A stretch of DNA of 11,508 nt from CBDUMN01 sp965368335. Its GTDB lineage: Bacteria; Pseudomonadota; Alphaproteobacteria; Rhodospirillales; JAPHRK01. Shown piece by piece: positions 1 to 6,523 of this stretch. The DNA lies in the NCBI GenBank assembly GCA_965368335.1, contig CBDUMN010000101.1, positions 1 through 11,508 on the forward strand, written 5' to 3'. Each line of letters opens with the position of its first letter. Position 1 is the stretch's first letter. The notes beneath the pieces were generated by a model. That model was not told the DNA's origin and did no database searches. It worked only from the letters and a program-made list of their open reading frames with translations. A program made the position numbers and the translations under genes.

Positions 1-40
1 GCTCCCACCCAACCTAAATCTACAACAGCCTAAATAGACA

Positions 41-113
41 GGAATCCAGGCATTTCACCGATGGAAGGATTGCTGGATTCCAGATATTTGCCGTTGGCAA
101 ATTCCGGAATGAC
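41..113. repeat. Palindromic intergenic repeat, copy 1
   Basis: This stretch downstream of groEL is built of nested inverted repeats. GGAATCCAG (41-49) is matched by CTGGATTCC (73-81). Within it, outer arms ATTCC (77-81) and GGAAT (106-110) enclose an inner hairpin with a 7-bp stem, 86-92 with 96-102, and a 3-nt loop; the copy ends in GGAATGAC. A second element with the same outer arms, spacing and GGAATGAC end lies at 6777-6813. Dispersed short palindromes with ATTCC...GGAAT ends are, from general knowledge, common between genes of alphaproteobacteria. No coding potential is visible from 1 to 130. Confidence 0.55.
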
Positions 114-130
114 ATTGTTGCGGTTTCATC

Positions 131-170
131 TCCCTCAAAAGAAAACGGGGCCGCCCGATGGGCGACCCCG
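131..170 (-). terminator. Rho-independent terminator of groES-groEL
   Basis: On the minus strand an 11-bp GC-rich stem (160-170 pairing with 146-156, one mismatch) with a 3-nt loop is followed directly by the T-rich run TTTTCTTTTG. It lies about 30 bases after the groEL stop codon, where the chaperonin transcript should end. Confidence 0.85.
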
Positions 171-198
171 TAATGCTTTAGGCTGAATGGCGAGTGGC

Positions 199-1854
199 TT
201 AGAAGCCGCCCATGCCACCCATACCGCCCATGCCGCCCATGTCGGGCATGGCCGGAGCGCCAGCGCCTTTGTCTTCCGGCAGGTCGGCGACCATGGCTTC
301 GGTGGTGATCAGCAGGGAAGCCACGGAGGCGGCGTCCTGCAGAGCGGTCCGAACAACCTTGGTCGGGTCGATGACGCCAGCTTTGACCAGGTCGGTGTAT
401 TCGCCGGTCTGGGCGTTGTAGCCGAAGTTGGTGTCTTTCTGCTCAAGCAGCTTGCCAGCCACCACGGCGCCGTCGGTACCGGCGTTTTCGGCGATCTGAC
501 GAACCGGAGCCTGAAGGGCGCGACGGATGATTTCAACGCCAACGCGCTGGTCGTCGTTGTCGGTCTTGACCTTCTCGAGAGCCTTGACAGAGTAGAGCAG
601 CGCGGTGCCGCCACCGGCCACGATGCCTTCTTCAACGGCAGCGCGGGTGGCGTGCAGGGCGTCGTCAACGCGGTCTTTACGCTCTTTCACTTCGATCTCG
701 GTTGCACCGCCGACCTTGATGACGGCAACGCCACCGGCCAGTTTGGCCAGACGCTCTTGCAGTTTCTCACGGTCGTAATCGGAGGTGGTTTCTTCGATCT
801 GGGCACGGATCTGGTTGCAACGCGCTTCGATGTCGCTGGACTCACCGGCACCTTCAACGATGGTGGTTTCTTCCTTGGTGATGGCGATCTTCTTGGCGGT
901 GCCGAGCATTTCAAGGGAAACGTTTTCCAGCTTGATGCCGACATCTTCGGAGATCACGGTGCCTTTGGTCAGGATCGCGATATCTTCGAGCATCGCCTTA
1001 CGACGGTCGCCGAAGCCCGGAGCCTTAACGGCAGCAACCTTGAGGCCGCCACGCAGCTTGTTGACCACCAGGGTGGCCAGGGCTTCGCCTTCGATGTCTT
1101 CGGCAATGATCAGCAGCGGACGGCTGGACTGAACGACGCCTTCGAGAACCGGCAGAAGCGGCTGCAGGCTGGAGAGCTTCTTCTCATGGATGAGAATGTA
1201 GGGGTTCTCCATGTCGCAGGTCATTTTCTCGGCGTTGGTCACGAAGTAAGGCGAGGTGTAACCGCGGTCGAACTGCATGCCTTCGACGACGTCCAGTTCG
1301 GTGTGGAGGCTCTTGGCTTCCTCAACGGTGATGACGCCTTCGTTGCCGACCTTTTCCATCGCCTGAGCGATGAATGCGCCGACTTCTTTTTCGCCGTTGG
1401 CCGAAATGGTGCCGACCTGAGCGATTTCGTCGTTGGTTTTAACCGGACGGGTGCGACCTTTGAGGTCTTCAACAATCGCGCCAACGGCGATGTCAATGCC
1501 GCGCTTGAGGTCCATCGGGTTCATGCCGGCGGCAACCGACTTGACGCCTTCGCGAACGATGGCCTGGGCCAGAACGGTCGCGGTGGTGGTGCCGTCACCG
1601 GCTTCGTCGGAGGTCTTGGAAGCCACTTCCTTAACCATCTGAGCGCCCATGTTCTCGAACTTGTCTTTCAGTTCGATTTCCTTGGCGACGGAGACGCCGT
1701 CCTTGGTGATGCGCGGAGCGCCAAACGCTTTGTCGAGGACCACGTTGCGGCCTTTCGGGCCGAGGGTCACTTTAACCGCGTTGGCCAGGGTGTCGACACC
1801 CTTGAGCATACGGTCGCGGGCGTCGGTGGAGAATTTCACGTCTTTAGAAGCCAT
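199..1854 (-). CDS. groL: 60 kDa chaperonin GroEL
   Basis: GroEL forms the tetradecameric ATP-driven folding chamber in the cytosol and works with GroES. The 551-residue product is the usual length and reads as a typical proteobacterial GroEL along its whole length. Nucleotide-site features are present: LGPKGRNVV at 31-39, D52, and GDGTTT at 86-91 with catalytic D87; the equatorial signature ALHATRAAVEEG follows near residue 400, then GGGTALL. The C-terminus is the flexible GGM repeat tail ending GGMGGF. ATG at 1854 is chosen because MASKDVKFS matches the family start; a purine-rich AGAGAG lies just upstream. It is the distal gene of a two-gene operon, 66 bases after the groES stop, and is followed by a strong terminator. 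Regulation is through the CIRCE operator upstream of groES. Confidence 0.98.
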   Translation of the reverse strand: MASKDVKFSTDARDRMLKGVDTLANAVKVTLGPKGRNVVLDKAFGAPRITKDGVSVAKEIELKDKFENMGAQMVKEVASKTSDEAGDGTTTATVLAQAIVREGVKSVAAGMNPMDLKRGIDIAVGAIVEDLKGRTRPVKTNDEIAQVGTISANGEKEVGAFIAQAMEKVGNEGVITVEEAKSLHTELDVVEGMQFDRGYTSPYFVTNAEKMTCDMENPYILIHEKKLSSLQPLLPVLEGVVQSSRPLLIIAEDIEGEALATLVVNKLRGGLKVAAVKAPGFGDRRKAMLEDIAILTKGTVISEDVGIKLENVSLEMLGTAKKIAITKEETTIVEGAGESSDIEARCNQIRAQIEETTSDYDREKLQERLAKLAGGVAVIKVGGATEIEVKERKDRVDDALHATRAAVEEGIVAGGGTALLYSVKALEKVKTDNDDQRVGVEIIRRALQAPVRQIAENAGTDGAVVAGKLLEQKDTNFGYNAQTGEYTDLVKAGVIDPTKVVRTALQDAASVASLLITTEAMVADLPEDKGAGAPAMPDMGGMGGMGGMGGF

Positions 1855-1920
1855 GTCTCTCTATGACCTTTCAAAAAAATCTTCAGTTGGTGTTTCTATC
1901 GAAGAGCCGGGGGCTTGGGA

Positions 1921-2208
1921 TTAACCCAGGATGCCCATGATGTCGGACTCTTTCATGATCAGCAGGTCGTCACCGTCGATCTTGACTTCGGTGCCGGACC
2001 ATTTGCCGAACAGCACCTTGTCGCCAGCCTTAACGGCCATGGCGATCAGCTTGCCATCATCGCCACGGGCGCCTTCGCCAACGGCCACGATTTCGCCTTC
2101 GGAGGGTTTCTCCTTGGCGGTGTCGGGAATGATGATGCCACCGGCAGTCTTTTCTTCGGAATCGAGACGCTTGACCACAACGCGGTCGTGCAGCGGACGA
2201 AATTTCAT
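1921..2208 (-). CDS. groS: 10 kDa co-chaperonin GroES
   Basis: GroES is the heptameric lid that caps the GroEL chamber. The 95-residue protein has the normal length and begins MKFRPLHDRVVVKR, the canonical GroES opening. The mobile loop that binds GroEL is visible at about residues 17-32 (EEKTAGGIIIPDTAKEKP), and the C-terminal half has the typical GDKVLFGKWSGTEVK strand pair. ATG at 2208 is preceded by GGAG (2217-2220) with 8 bases of spacing. It is the first gene of the groES-groEL operon; the promoter and CIRCE repeat lie 50-105 bases upstream. Confidence 0.98.
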   Translation of the reverse strand: MKFRPLHDRVVVKRLDSEEKTAGGIIIPDTAKEKPSEGEIVAVGEGARGDDGKLIAMAVKAGDKVLFGKWSGTEVKIDGDDLLIMKESDIMGILG

Positions 2209-2243
2209 TGTCTAAGCTCCAATTTAGCTAGGCAAAACGTGTA

Positions 2244-2255
2244 AGCGTTAACGCT
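2244..2255. promoter_or_regulatory. Perfect 12-bp palindrome in the groES leader
   Basis: AGCGTTAACGCT is a perfect self-complementary 12-mer. It starts one base past the CIRCE arm, on the groES side, inside the predicted 5' untranslated leader. It is not part of CIRCE. It could be a second operator, part of a leader hairpin, or chance. Confidence 0.4.
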
Positions 2256-2256
2256 A

Positions 2257-2283
2257 ATAGCACTCCCCATGAGTGAGTGCCAA
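2257..2283 (-). promoter_or_regulatory. CIRCE operator (HrcA binding site)
   Basis: Read on the coding strand of groES this is TTGGCACTC, nine bases, then GAGTGCTAT. The CIRCE consensus is TTAGCACTC-N9-GAGTGCTAA, so the spacing is exact and 16 of 18 arm positions match. CIRCE is bound by the HrcA repressor, which is released at heat shock. The site covers the expected transcription start, so bound HrcA would block RNA polymerase. Confidence 0.93.
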
Positions 2284-2284
2284 C

Positions 2285-2313
2285 GAGTTAGTCACATGTA
2301 GCGAAACTGTCAA
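2285..2313 (-). promoter_or_regulatory. groES-groEL promoter
   Basis: On the minus strand a perfect -35 box TTGACA (2308-2313, preceded by C, giving CTTGACA) is 17 bases from a weaker -10 box TAACTC (2285-2290). The start point would fall about seven bases on, inside the CIRCE element. CTTGA also fits the -35 motif of alphaproteobacterial heat-shock sigma factor RpoH, so dual sigma70/RpoH use is possible but cannot be settled by reading. Confidence 0.7.
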
Positions 2314-2349
2314 GCATAGGGACGCATTTTTTTTGCGATTGAGCGAAAA

Positions 2350-3975
2350 TTAGCGTCTCGGGGCCAGTTTCGGGTTGTCGCGGACCTGATCGCCGTCCCA
2401 AACGACCATAATCAGATTGCGGAAATACAGGACGGCTTCCGGCGCGGGCTCGTCGTCATAGAGCTTGTAGCGGTAGGCGATCACCTTGGCTTTCGAGTTG
2501 GCGGCCAAAAAGGCGGCGAGCTCATTCGGGTCGTCGGACCAGGGGATCGGATTTTTCAGGCGACCGGCGAACTGATACTGGCCATGATATTTACCGAAAT
2601 GAAACAGGGTCCAACCCTCGGCTTCCAGTTTGGCCAAAGCCTCGCCATTGGGCTTCATGGAGTATTGATTGTCGAACCGGGGCGCCAGGACCAGATGAAG
2701 GCAGGCGATGAAGATCACCATGCCGCCCGCCAGAGCCTTGAGGCGTGGATGCACCGGCCCCGTGCTCGCCGTCTTGACGATCAACAATCCGGCCAGAACG
2801 ATCAGCAGCGCCCAGAAGGTATGTTGGTCGGCCACCCACTCGGGAAGCTTTTTGATCGGCAGGTAGGGCGCGGCCAGCAGCGCCGTCCCGATAAACATCA
2901 GCAAACCGGCGGGGAACCATTGTTCCCAGGTCCGGCCATCTTTCTGCTCATCGCGGGTCAGCAGGAAAGCGATGATCAGCGCGGCGGCAGGGAAATCGGG
3001 CAGCAGGTAGTGGGGTTGCTTGCCGCTGATCAGCGAAAAGGCGATGAAGGCGGGCAGGAACCAGGCGAGGCAAAAACGAAGACCCGAATCGCCCAGCAGC
3101 TTGGGCAGTTTGCCGAGCGACCGCCAGACGGCGGGCCAGAAGGTCCAGGGCAACAGCATGGGGCCGATGATCGCGAGGAAGAACCACCAGGGGCGTTGGT
3201 GGGCGAACGACTTGACCATGCGGCCCGCCGTCTGGCCGACAAAGATGGCGTTGCGGTATTCCTCACCCCCGGCAATCGCCGCCGGGATGGCCCAGGCCAA
3301 ACCGATGGCCGCGCCGATCAGCACACCGAGGCCGATACCCAGATACCAGCGTTTCCATCCGCCTTTTTGCGCCTTGATCCGACCTTCCACGTCCCACAGC
3401 GGGGCCAGCAGCGCAATCGGCAGGGTATGGAGCAAAATCGCCGGGCCTTTAGCCAGAACGCCGACACCGATGCCGACGCCGAAGATCAGCCAACCGGACC
3501 AGCCGCCAACGCGCCGCGCCCGCAACAGGCCGAGCAGCGCGATCATCGCGGTCAGCGCCAAGAGAGTGTCGAACATGGTGAGCGTGGCGAACAGCGCCCA
3601 ATAAAGGCTGCCCAGCAAAATAACCGGCGCAGCCCTGGCGACCGAAACATCGCCGGGCCAGAGAGCACGGGCCAAGGGGATGGTCAGCACCAGACTACCG
3701 AACCCGAACAACGGGGCGACCAGACGCGGCCACCAGTCATTGACGCCGAAGACCGCCCATCCGGCCTGCATCAGCCAGAACAACAGGGGCGGCTTATGGC
3801 TATAGGGTTCGCCGTTTAAGTGCGGAACGAGGAAATCCCCCCGCAGCCACATCTCCCAGGCCACTGCCAGATAGCGGGTTTCGTCGACCGGAAGGTGAGG
3901 CCGGGCGGCCAAGGCCGCGACCATTAAAACCAGCCAGAGAACGGCCCAGTGGAGAGCGGGGTTGCGATCCGTCAT
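2350..3975 (-). CDS. GT39/ArnT-like membrane glycosyltransferase
   Basis: This is a 541-residue polytopic membrane protein of the GT-C class (PMT/ArnT, glycosyltransferase family 39). The family transfers a sugar from a polyprenyl-phosphate donor to lipid A or another acceptor on the periplasmic face. The first membrane segment (about 9-25) is followed by VDETRY (30-35), with the acidic pair D31-E32 typical of the catalytic first loop, then GDFLVPHLNGEPYSHKPPL (46-64), closely resembling ArnT. Many hydrophobic segments follow, with a soluble C-terminal tail from about residue 430. The ATG at 3975 overlaps the upstream gene's stop as ATGA, and AAGAGG (3986-3991) precedes it. It is the last gene of the GT2-VTT-GT39 operon. 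The sugar and acceptor cannot be deduced; no other lipid A modification genes are in view. No clear terminator follows before groES. Confidence 0.88.
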   Translation of the reverse strand: MTDRNPALHWAVLWLVLMVAALAARPHLPVDETRYLAVAWEMWLRGDFLVPHLNGEPYSHKPPLLFWLMQAGWAVFGVNDWWPRLVAPLFGFGSLVLTIPLARALWPGDVSVARAAPVILLGSLYWALFATLTMFDTLLALTAMIALLGLLRARRVGGWSGWLIFGVGIGVGVLAKGPAILLHTLPIALLAPLWDVEGRIKAQKGGWKRWYLGIGLGVLIGAAIGLAWAIPAAIAGGEEYRNAIFVGQTAGRMVKSFAHQRPWWFFLAIIGPMLLPWTFWPAVWRSLGKLPKLLGDSGLRFCLAWFLPAFIAFSLISGKQPHYLLPDFPAAALIIAFLLTRDEQKDGRTWEQWFPAGLLMFIGTALLAAPYLPIKKLPEWVADQHTFWALLIVLAGLLIVKTASTGPVHPRLKALAGGMVIFIACLHLVLAPRFDNQYSMKPNGEALAKLEAEGWTLFHFGKYHGQYQFAGRLKNPIPWSDDPNELAAFLAANSKAKVIAYRYKLYDDEPAPEAVLYFRNLIMVVWDGDQVRDNPKLAPRR

Positions 3976-4691
3976 ATCGAGGCGACCTCTTGCTGGCGGC
4001 GGTTCTTACGGACTTTGCGATAGAGATAAGCGCCGAGCAGGCCGGACAGGACGAACAGCAGCACACTCACCAGAATGCGGGTTTCGGCCTCGACTTTTAC
4101 GCCTTTACCGACCAACGCGAACACCAGGGTTTGGGGAATATACCCAAGCGCCGACCCACCAATGAACGAAAGCGCCCGCACATGGGTGACGCCCGCCGCC
4201 AAGTTGGTCAGCGCATTGTTGCCCACCGGCAGGAGACGGATTAGCAGTGTCATCAGAAACGGGCTTGTCCCGAGAAACCCATCGACCTTGGCGACCATCT
4301 TGGGCCATTTCGATTTGACCAGATCGCGACCGAGGAACCGAGCATAGAAAAAGGTCAACACGCAGCCGCCCGCTGTCGCCAGCACACCCATTAAGGTCCC
4401 TTCCGCCACGCCGAATGCGTAGCCCGCCATGAAACTGACGATCTGGCGCGGCATGCCGACGGCGGTCATCATCGCGCCGACGGCAAAGAAGAAGCCATAG
4501 CCCCAAAGGCCCCGGTCTTTGATGTTGGCGTCGATCCAGGCCTGATCGAACCCGTCGGCGATGCCCAGTCCTTTGACCGCATAGCCGACTGCGACCAATA
4601 CGACGATCATCAGCAAGCCTTTGATATAGGGCTTGAGCGTCGTCTGTTCGCCGTTTCCGTTGGCCTCGGTAGCGGGGGTCCGCTCAGCCAT
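3972..4691 (-). CDS. TVP38/TMEM64 (VTT-domain, DedA superfamily) membrane protein
   Basis: A 239-residue integral membrane protein. After a short polar N-terminus it has a hydrophobic segment at about 22-44, then the VTT domain: FMAGYAFG (about 87-94) leading into a glycine-rich segment and ARFLGRD, followed by LIRLLPVGNNALTNLAAG and SALGYIPQT, the usual R-x-x-P...N...G...LG-x-x-P pattern of the family; the tail is basic. Some DedA-superfamily proteins are known to translocate undecaprenyl phosphate or other lipids. I start it at the ATG at 4691, which has GAGGAAG six bases upstream; a GTG at 4721 is in frame but lacks such a site. The start overlaps the end of the GT2 gene by 8 bases and its stop overlaps the GT39 start by 4, so all three are probably translationally coupled. 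A lipid-carrier flipping role is inference. Confidence 0.88.
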   Translation of the reverse strand: MAERTPATEANGNGEQTTLKPYIKGLLMIVVLVAVGYAVKGLGIADGFDQAWIDANIKDRGLWGYGFFFAVGAMMTAVGMPRQIVSFMAGYAFGVAEGTLMGVLATAGGCVLTFFYARFLGRDLVKSKWPKMVAKVDGFLGTSPFLMTLLIRLLPVGNNALTNLAAGVTHVRALSFIGGSALGYIPQTLVFALVGKGVKVEAETRILVSVLLFVLSGLLGAYLYRKVRKNRRQQEVASI

Positions 4692-5442
4692 CGGGGGCTT
4701 CCTCAGTAGCGACGGGGACACGGGCGCGCTTTTGCAGCCAGCGCACGCCGAACAGATCGACCACGCCGACCTTGAGCCGGTCCCAGGTGCCGTATTTCGA
4801 CACCCCGCGCTCCCGATGGCGATGATTGACCTCCACCGAAACCACCTTGCCGCCGCGCCGGATCATCAGCGCAGGCAAAAAGCGGTGCATATGGCTGAAG
4901 TAGGCCATGTCTAGGAAAGCGTCCCGGGTGAACAATTTCAAACCGCAGCCGGTATCCGGCGTGGCGTCGCCCAACAGGCGCGAACGCACGCCGTTGGCGA
5001 TCTTCGACGACCAGCGTTTGACCTCGGTATCCTTGCGCGACTTGCGCCAACCGGCGACCAGCAGGAAGTCGGGATCGTCGGAGGCTTTCAAGGTTTCGAG
5101 CAGCTTGGGGATATCCGCCGGGTCGTTCTGGCCGTCGCCGTCGAGGGTGGCGACGAAACGGCCCTTGGCGAACTTGACCCCGGTGCACACCGCCGTGCTC
5201 TGGCCGCAGCTTTTTTGGTGGGTGACGATGCGCAAGCGCGGCTGCTTGGTCCGCGCCTCTTTCAGCTTGGCCGGGGTTTGGTCGTTGCTGCCATCGTTGC
5301 AGTAGACGATCTCATAATCGCAAACGCCATCGAGCGCGGCGGTGATCTCATCGATCAGCGGCTGGATATTCTCCGCCTCGTTAAAAACGGGCACGACGAC
5401 GGACAGTTCGGGCGTCGCGTCTTTCTTGGGTTTTGCGGCCAT
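4684..5442 (-). CDS. GT2 glycosyltransferase, polyprenyl-phosphate sugar synthase-like
   Basis: A 252-residue family 2 glycosyltransferase resembling dolichol-phosphate mannosyltransferase (DPM1) and the catalytic part of ArnC. Enzymes of this kind move a sugar from a nucleotide donor to a polyprenyl phosphate on the cytoplasmic face. Seen in order: LSVVVPVFNEAENI (13-26), NDGSND (49-54), LDGDGQNDP (100-108, with the metal-binding D-x-D), DTGCGLK (163-169), HRFLP (186-190) and RERGVSKYG (210-218). No C-terminal membrane segments are present, unlike ArnC/GtrB, so it resembles the soluble DPM1 form. The ATG at 5442 fits the family; the ribosome site is weak. It is the first gene of the envelope operon. 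A possible promoter (TTGCCG, 17 bases, CATAAG) lies at 5481-5509. Donor sugar is unknown. Confidence 0.9.
   Translation of the reverse strand: MAAKPKKDATPELSVVVPVFNEAENIQPLIDEITAALDGVCDYEIVYCNDGSNDQTPAKLKEARTKQPRLRIVTHQKSCGQSTAVCTGVKFAKGRFVATLDGDGQNDPADIPKLLETLKASDDPDFLLVAGWRKSRKDTEVKRWSSKIANGVRSRLLGDATPDTGCGLKLFTRDAFLDMAYFSHMHRFLPALMIRRGGKVVSVEVNHRHRERGVSKYGTWDRLKVGVVDLFGVRWLQKRARVPVATEEAPDG
4698..4704 (-). promoter_or_regulatory. Ribosome binding site deciding the VTT gene start
   Basis: GAGGAAG on the minus strand lies six bases before the ATG at 4691 and inside the last codons of the GT2 gene. It argues for the 239-residue form rather than a GTG start ten codons earlier. Confidence 0.7.
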
Positions 5443-5476
5443 GGATAAGGGTCTTGGTCCCTGAAAAATACGTCCC

Positions 5477-5506
5477 CCGCCTTATGCCATGCATAGAGCT
5501 TGGCGG
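5477..5506 (-). terminator. Candidate hairpin terminator after the isochorismatase-fold gene
   Basis: On the minus strand CCGCC and GGCGG arms (5502-5506, 5477-5481) enclose a perfect inner stem TATGC-ATG-GCATA (5483-5495). A short T run follows eight bases after the stem. It sits in the 73-base gap between this gene and the GT2 operon. The stem is interrupted and the T run is late, so it may be a weak terminator or only a folded leader; it also overlaps a possible promoter for the GT2 gene. Confidence 0.3.
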
Positions 5507-5515
5507 CAAAGCGTT

Positions 5516-6079
5516 TTACCGTTCTACAACGGCAATCTTTTCCAAGAGGTTTAAGGCCGTTTGATGATCTTCTTCATTGGCCGCGCCGCAGGCAGGGCCG
5601 AGGACCGTTACGGCGAAGTCCCGGTCGTGGGCGTCGCGCGCCGCAGCCTGAACCGCCAGATCGGTCGCCACCCCCATGACCGAGACGGCCTCAACGCCCT
5701 GATTGCGCAGGATGGCCTCGAGCGGCGTGGCGTAAAACGCGCTGACCCGGTGCTTGACGATTTCGGTTTCACCATCGGTCGGGACGACCTTTTCATGAAA
5801 CCCGGTGGCCCAGGCGCCGAGCGTCAGTGCGCCGAACTTCTTGGCCGCGCCGAACAAGGGCGACCCCTCCGGCCACTCTGCATAGGTCGATGAAAAGCCG
5901 ACCTTGACGTGAACGATAAAGTCGCCGCGCGCCCGCGCCTCGGCCAAAGCCTTGGCGGCTCGGTCCAGCACACCATGCTCGGCGTCGAAGGCGGCGTAGC
6001 CCTTGCCGGAGAGTTTCCCCTCCGGGTGGATGATTTCGTTGATGAAATCGATCGATAAAAGAGCTTGCTTCGCCGCCAT
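5516..6079 (-). CDS. Isochorismatase-family protein lacking the catalytic cysteine
   Basis: A 187-residue protein of the isochorismatase-like hydrolase fold, a usual length. The opening ALLSIDFINEI supplies the catalytic Asp (D11), and VKHRVSAF supplies the conserved Lys (K109). The third position, Cys in nicotinamidases and related amidohydrolases (motif G-V-A-T-D-x-C-V), reads G-V-A-T-D-L-A-V here, so residue 142 is Ala (GCG codon, checked in the DNA). True isochorismatases (EntB, PhzD) also lack this Cys and hydrolyse a vinyl ether, so the protein may be such a hydrolase, have another role, or be inactive. ATG at 6079 is preceded by GGGAGG (6085-6090), which fills the 15-base gap after the FKBP gene, so the two are very likely co-transcribed. 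Substrate unknown. Confidence 0.9.
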   Translation of the reverse strand: MAAKQALLSIDFINEIIHPEGKLSGKGYAAFDAEHGVLDRAAKALAEARARGDFIVHVKVGFSSTYAEWPEGSPLFGAAKKFGALTLGAWATGFHEKVVPTDGETEIVKHRVSAFYATPLEAILRNQGVEAVSVMGVATDLAVQAAARDAHDRDFAVTVLGPACGAANEEDHQTALNLLEKIAVVER

Positions 6080-6094
6080 AAACGCCTCCCGGTG

Positions 6095-6523
6095 TTAGGA
6101 GATGCCGACCAGTTGAATGTTGAAGGTTAGATCCTGACCGGCCAACGGGTGGTTGCCGTCCAGCATCACCGTATCGTCGGTCACGCTGGTGACCGTCACG
6201 ACGAAAACTTCACCGTCGGGGGCTTCGGCCTGAAGGGGCATGCCCAATTCCAGCTCCATGTCGCTCGGCAGTGCTTCGCGCGGCACTTCCTGAACCATTT
6301 CGGCGTTGTGATCGCCATAAGCTTCAGCGCACGGAATGGTGACTTCCTTGCTTTCCTCGACCGCCATGCCGATGACGGCATTTTCAAAGCCGGGGATCAC
6401 CCCGCCTTCGCCGAGAGTGAACTCCAGCGGCTCGCGCCCTTCCGAGCTATCGAAAGTGGAACCGTCGTTGAGCATTCCCGTGTAATGAACCTGTACCGTA
6501 TCGCCGCTTTTCGCCTGCGTCAT
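6095..6523 (-). CDS. FKBP-type peptidyl-prolyl isomerase, SlyD-like
   Basis: A 142-residue cytosolic prolyl isomerase and probable chaperone. The FKBP core appears as VQVHYTGMLNDGSTFDSS (10-27), then FTLGEGGVIPGFENAVIGM, with the inserted IF domain at about 70-120 (AYGDHN...VPREALP...GMPLQAEA) and the SlyD-like ending DGNHPLAGQDLTFNIQLVGI. Unlike E. coli SlyD there is no His/Cys-rich metal-binding tail; the protein stops right after the last FKBP strand, as in many alphaproteobacterial homologues and in FkpB/SlpA. ATG at 6523 follows AAGGAG (6532-6537) at 8 bases, an excellent ribosome site. The isochorismatase-fold gene follows 15 bases downstream. No signal peptide is present. Confidence 0.93.
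   Translation of the reverse strand: MTQAKSGDTVQVHYTGMLNDGSTFDSSEGREPLEFTLGEGGVIPGFENAVIGMAVEESKEVTIPCAEAYGDHNAEMVQEVPREALPSDMELELGMPLQAEAPDGEVFVVTVTSVTDDTVMLDGNHPLAGQDLTFNIQLVGIS

Noticed and set aside
187..1866. 559-codon open frame on the plus strand, longer than groEL itself
   Set aside because: It is the antisense shadow of groEL created by strong third-position codon bias. The translation is low-complexity (Gly, Asp, Phe, His rich) with no family motifs, while the minus frame is an unmistakable GroEL.
2584..3819. 411-codon open frame on the plus strand
   Set aside because: It is antisense to the GT39-type transferase; its product is rich in Gln, Arg, Gly and Asp with no domain, typical of a mirror frame of a hydrophobic protein.
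4692..4721. GTG start for the VTT protein giving ten extra residues
   Set aside because: The ATG at 4691 has GAGGAAG six bases upstream; the GTG has no comparable site and would deepen the overlap with the GT2 gene.
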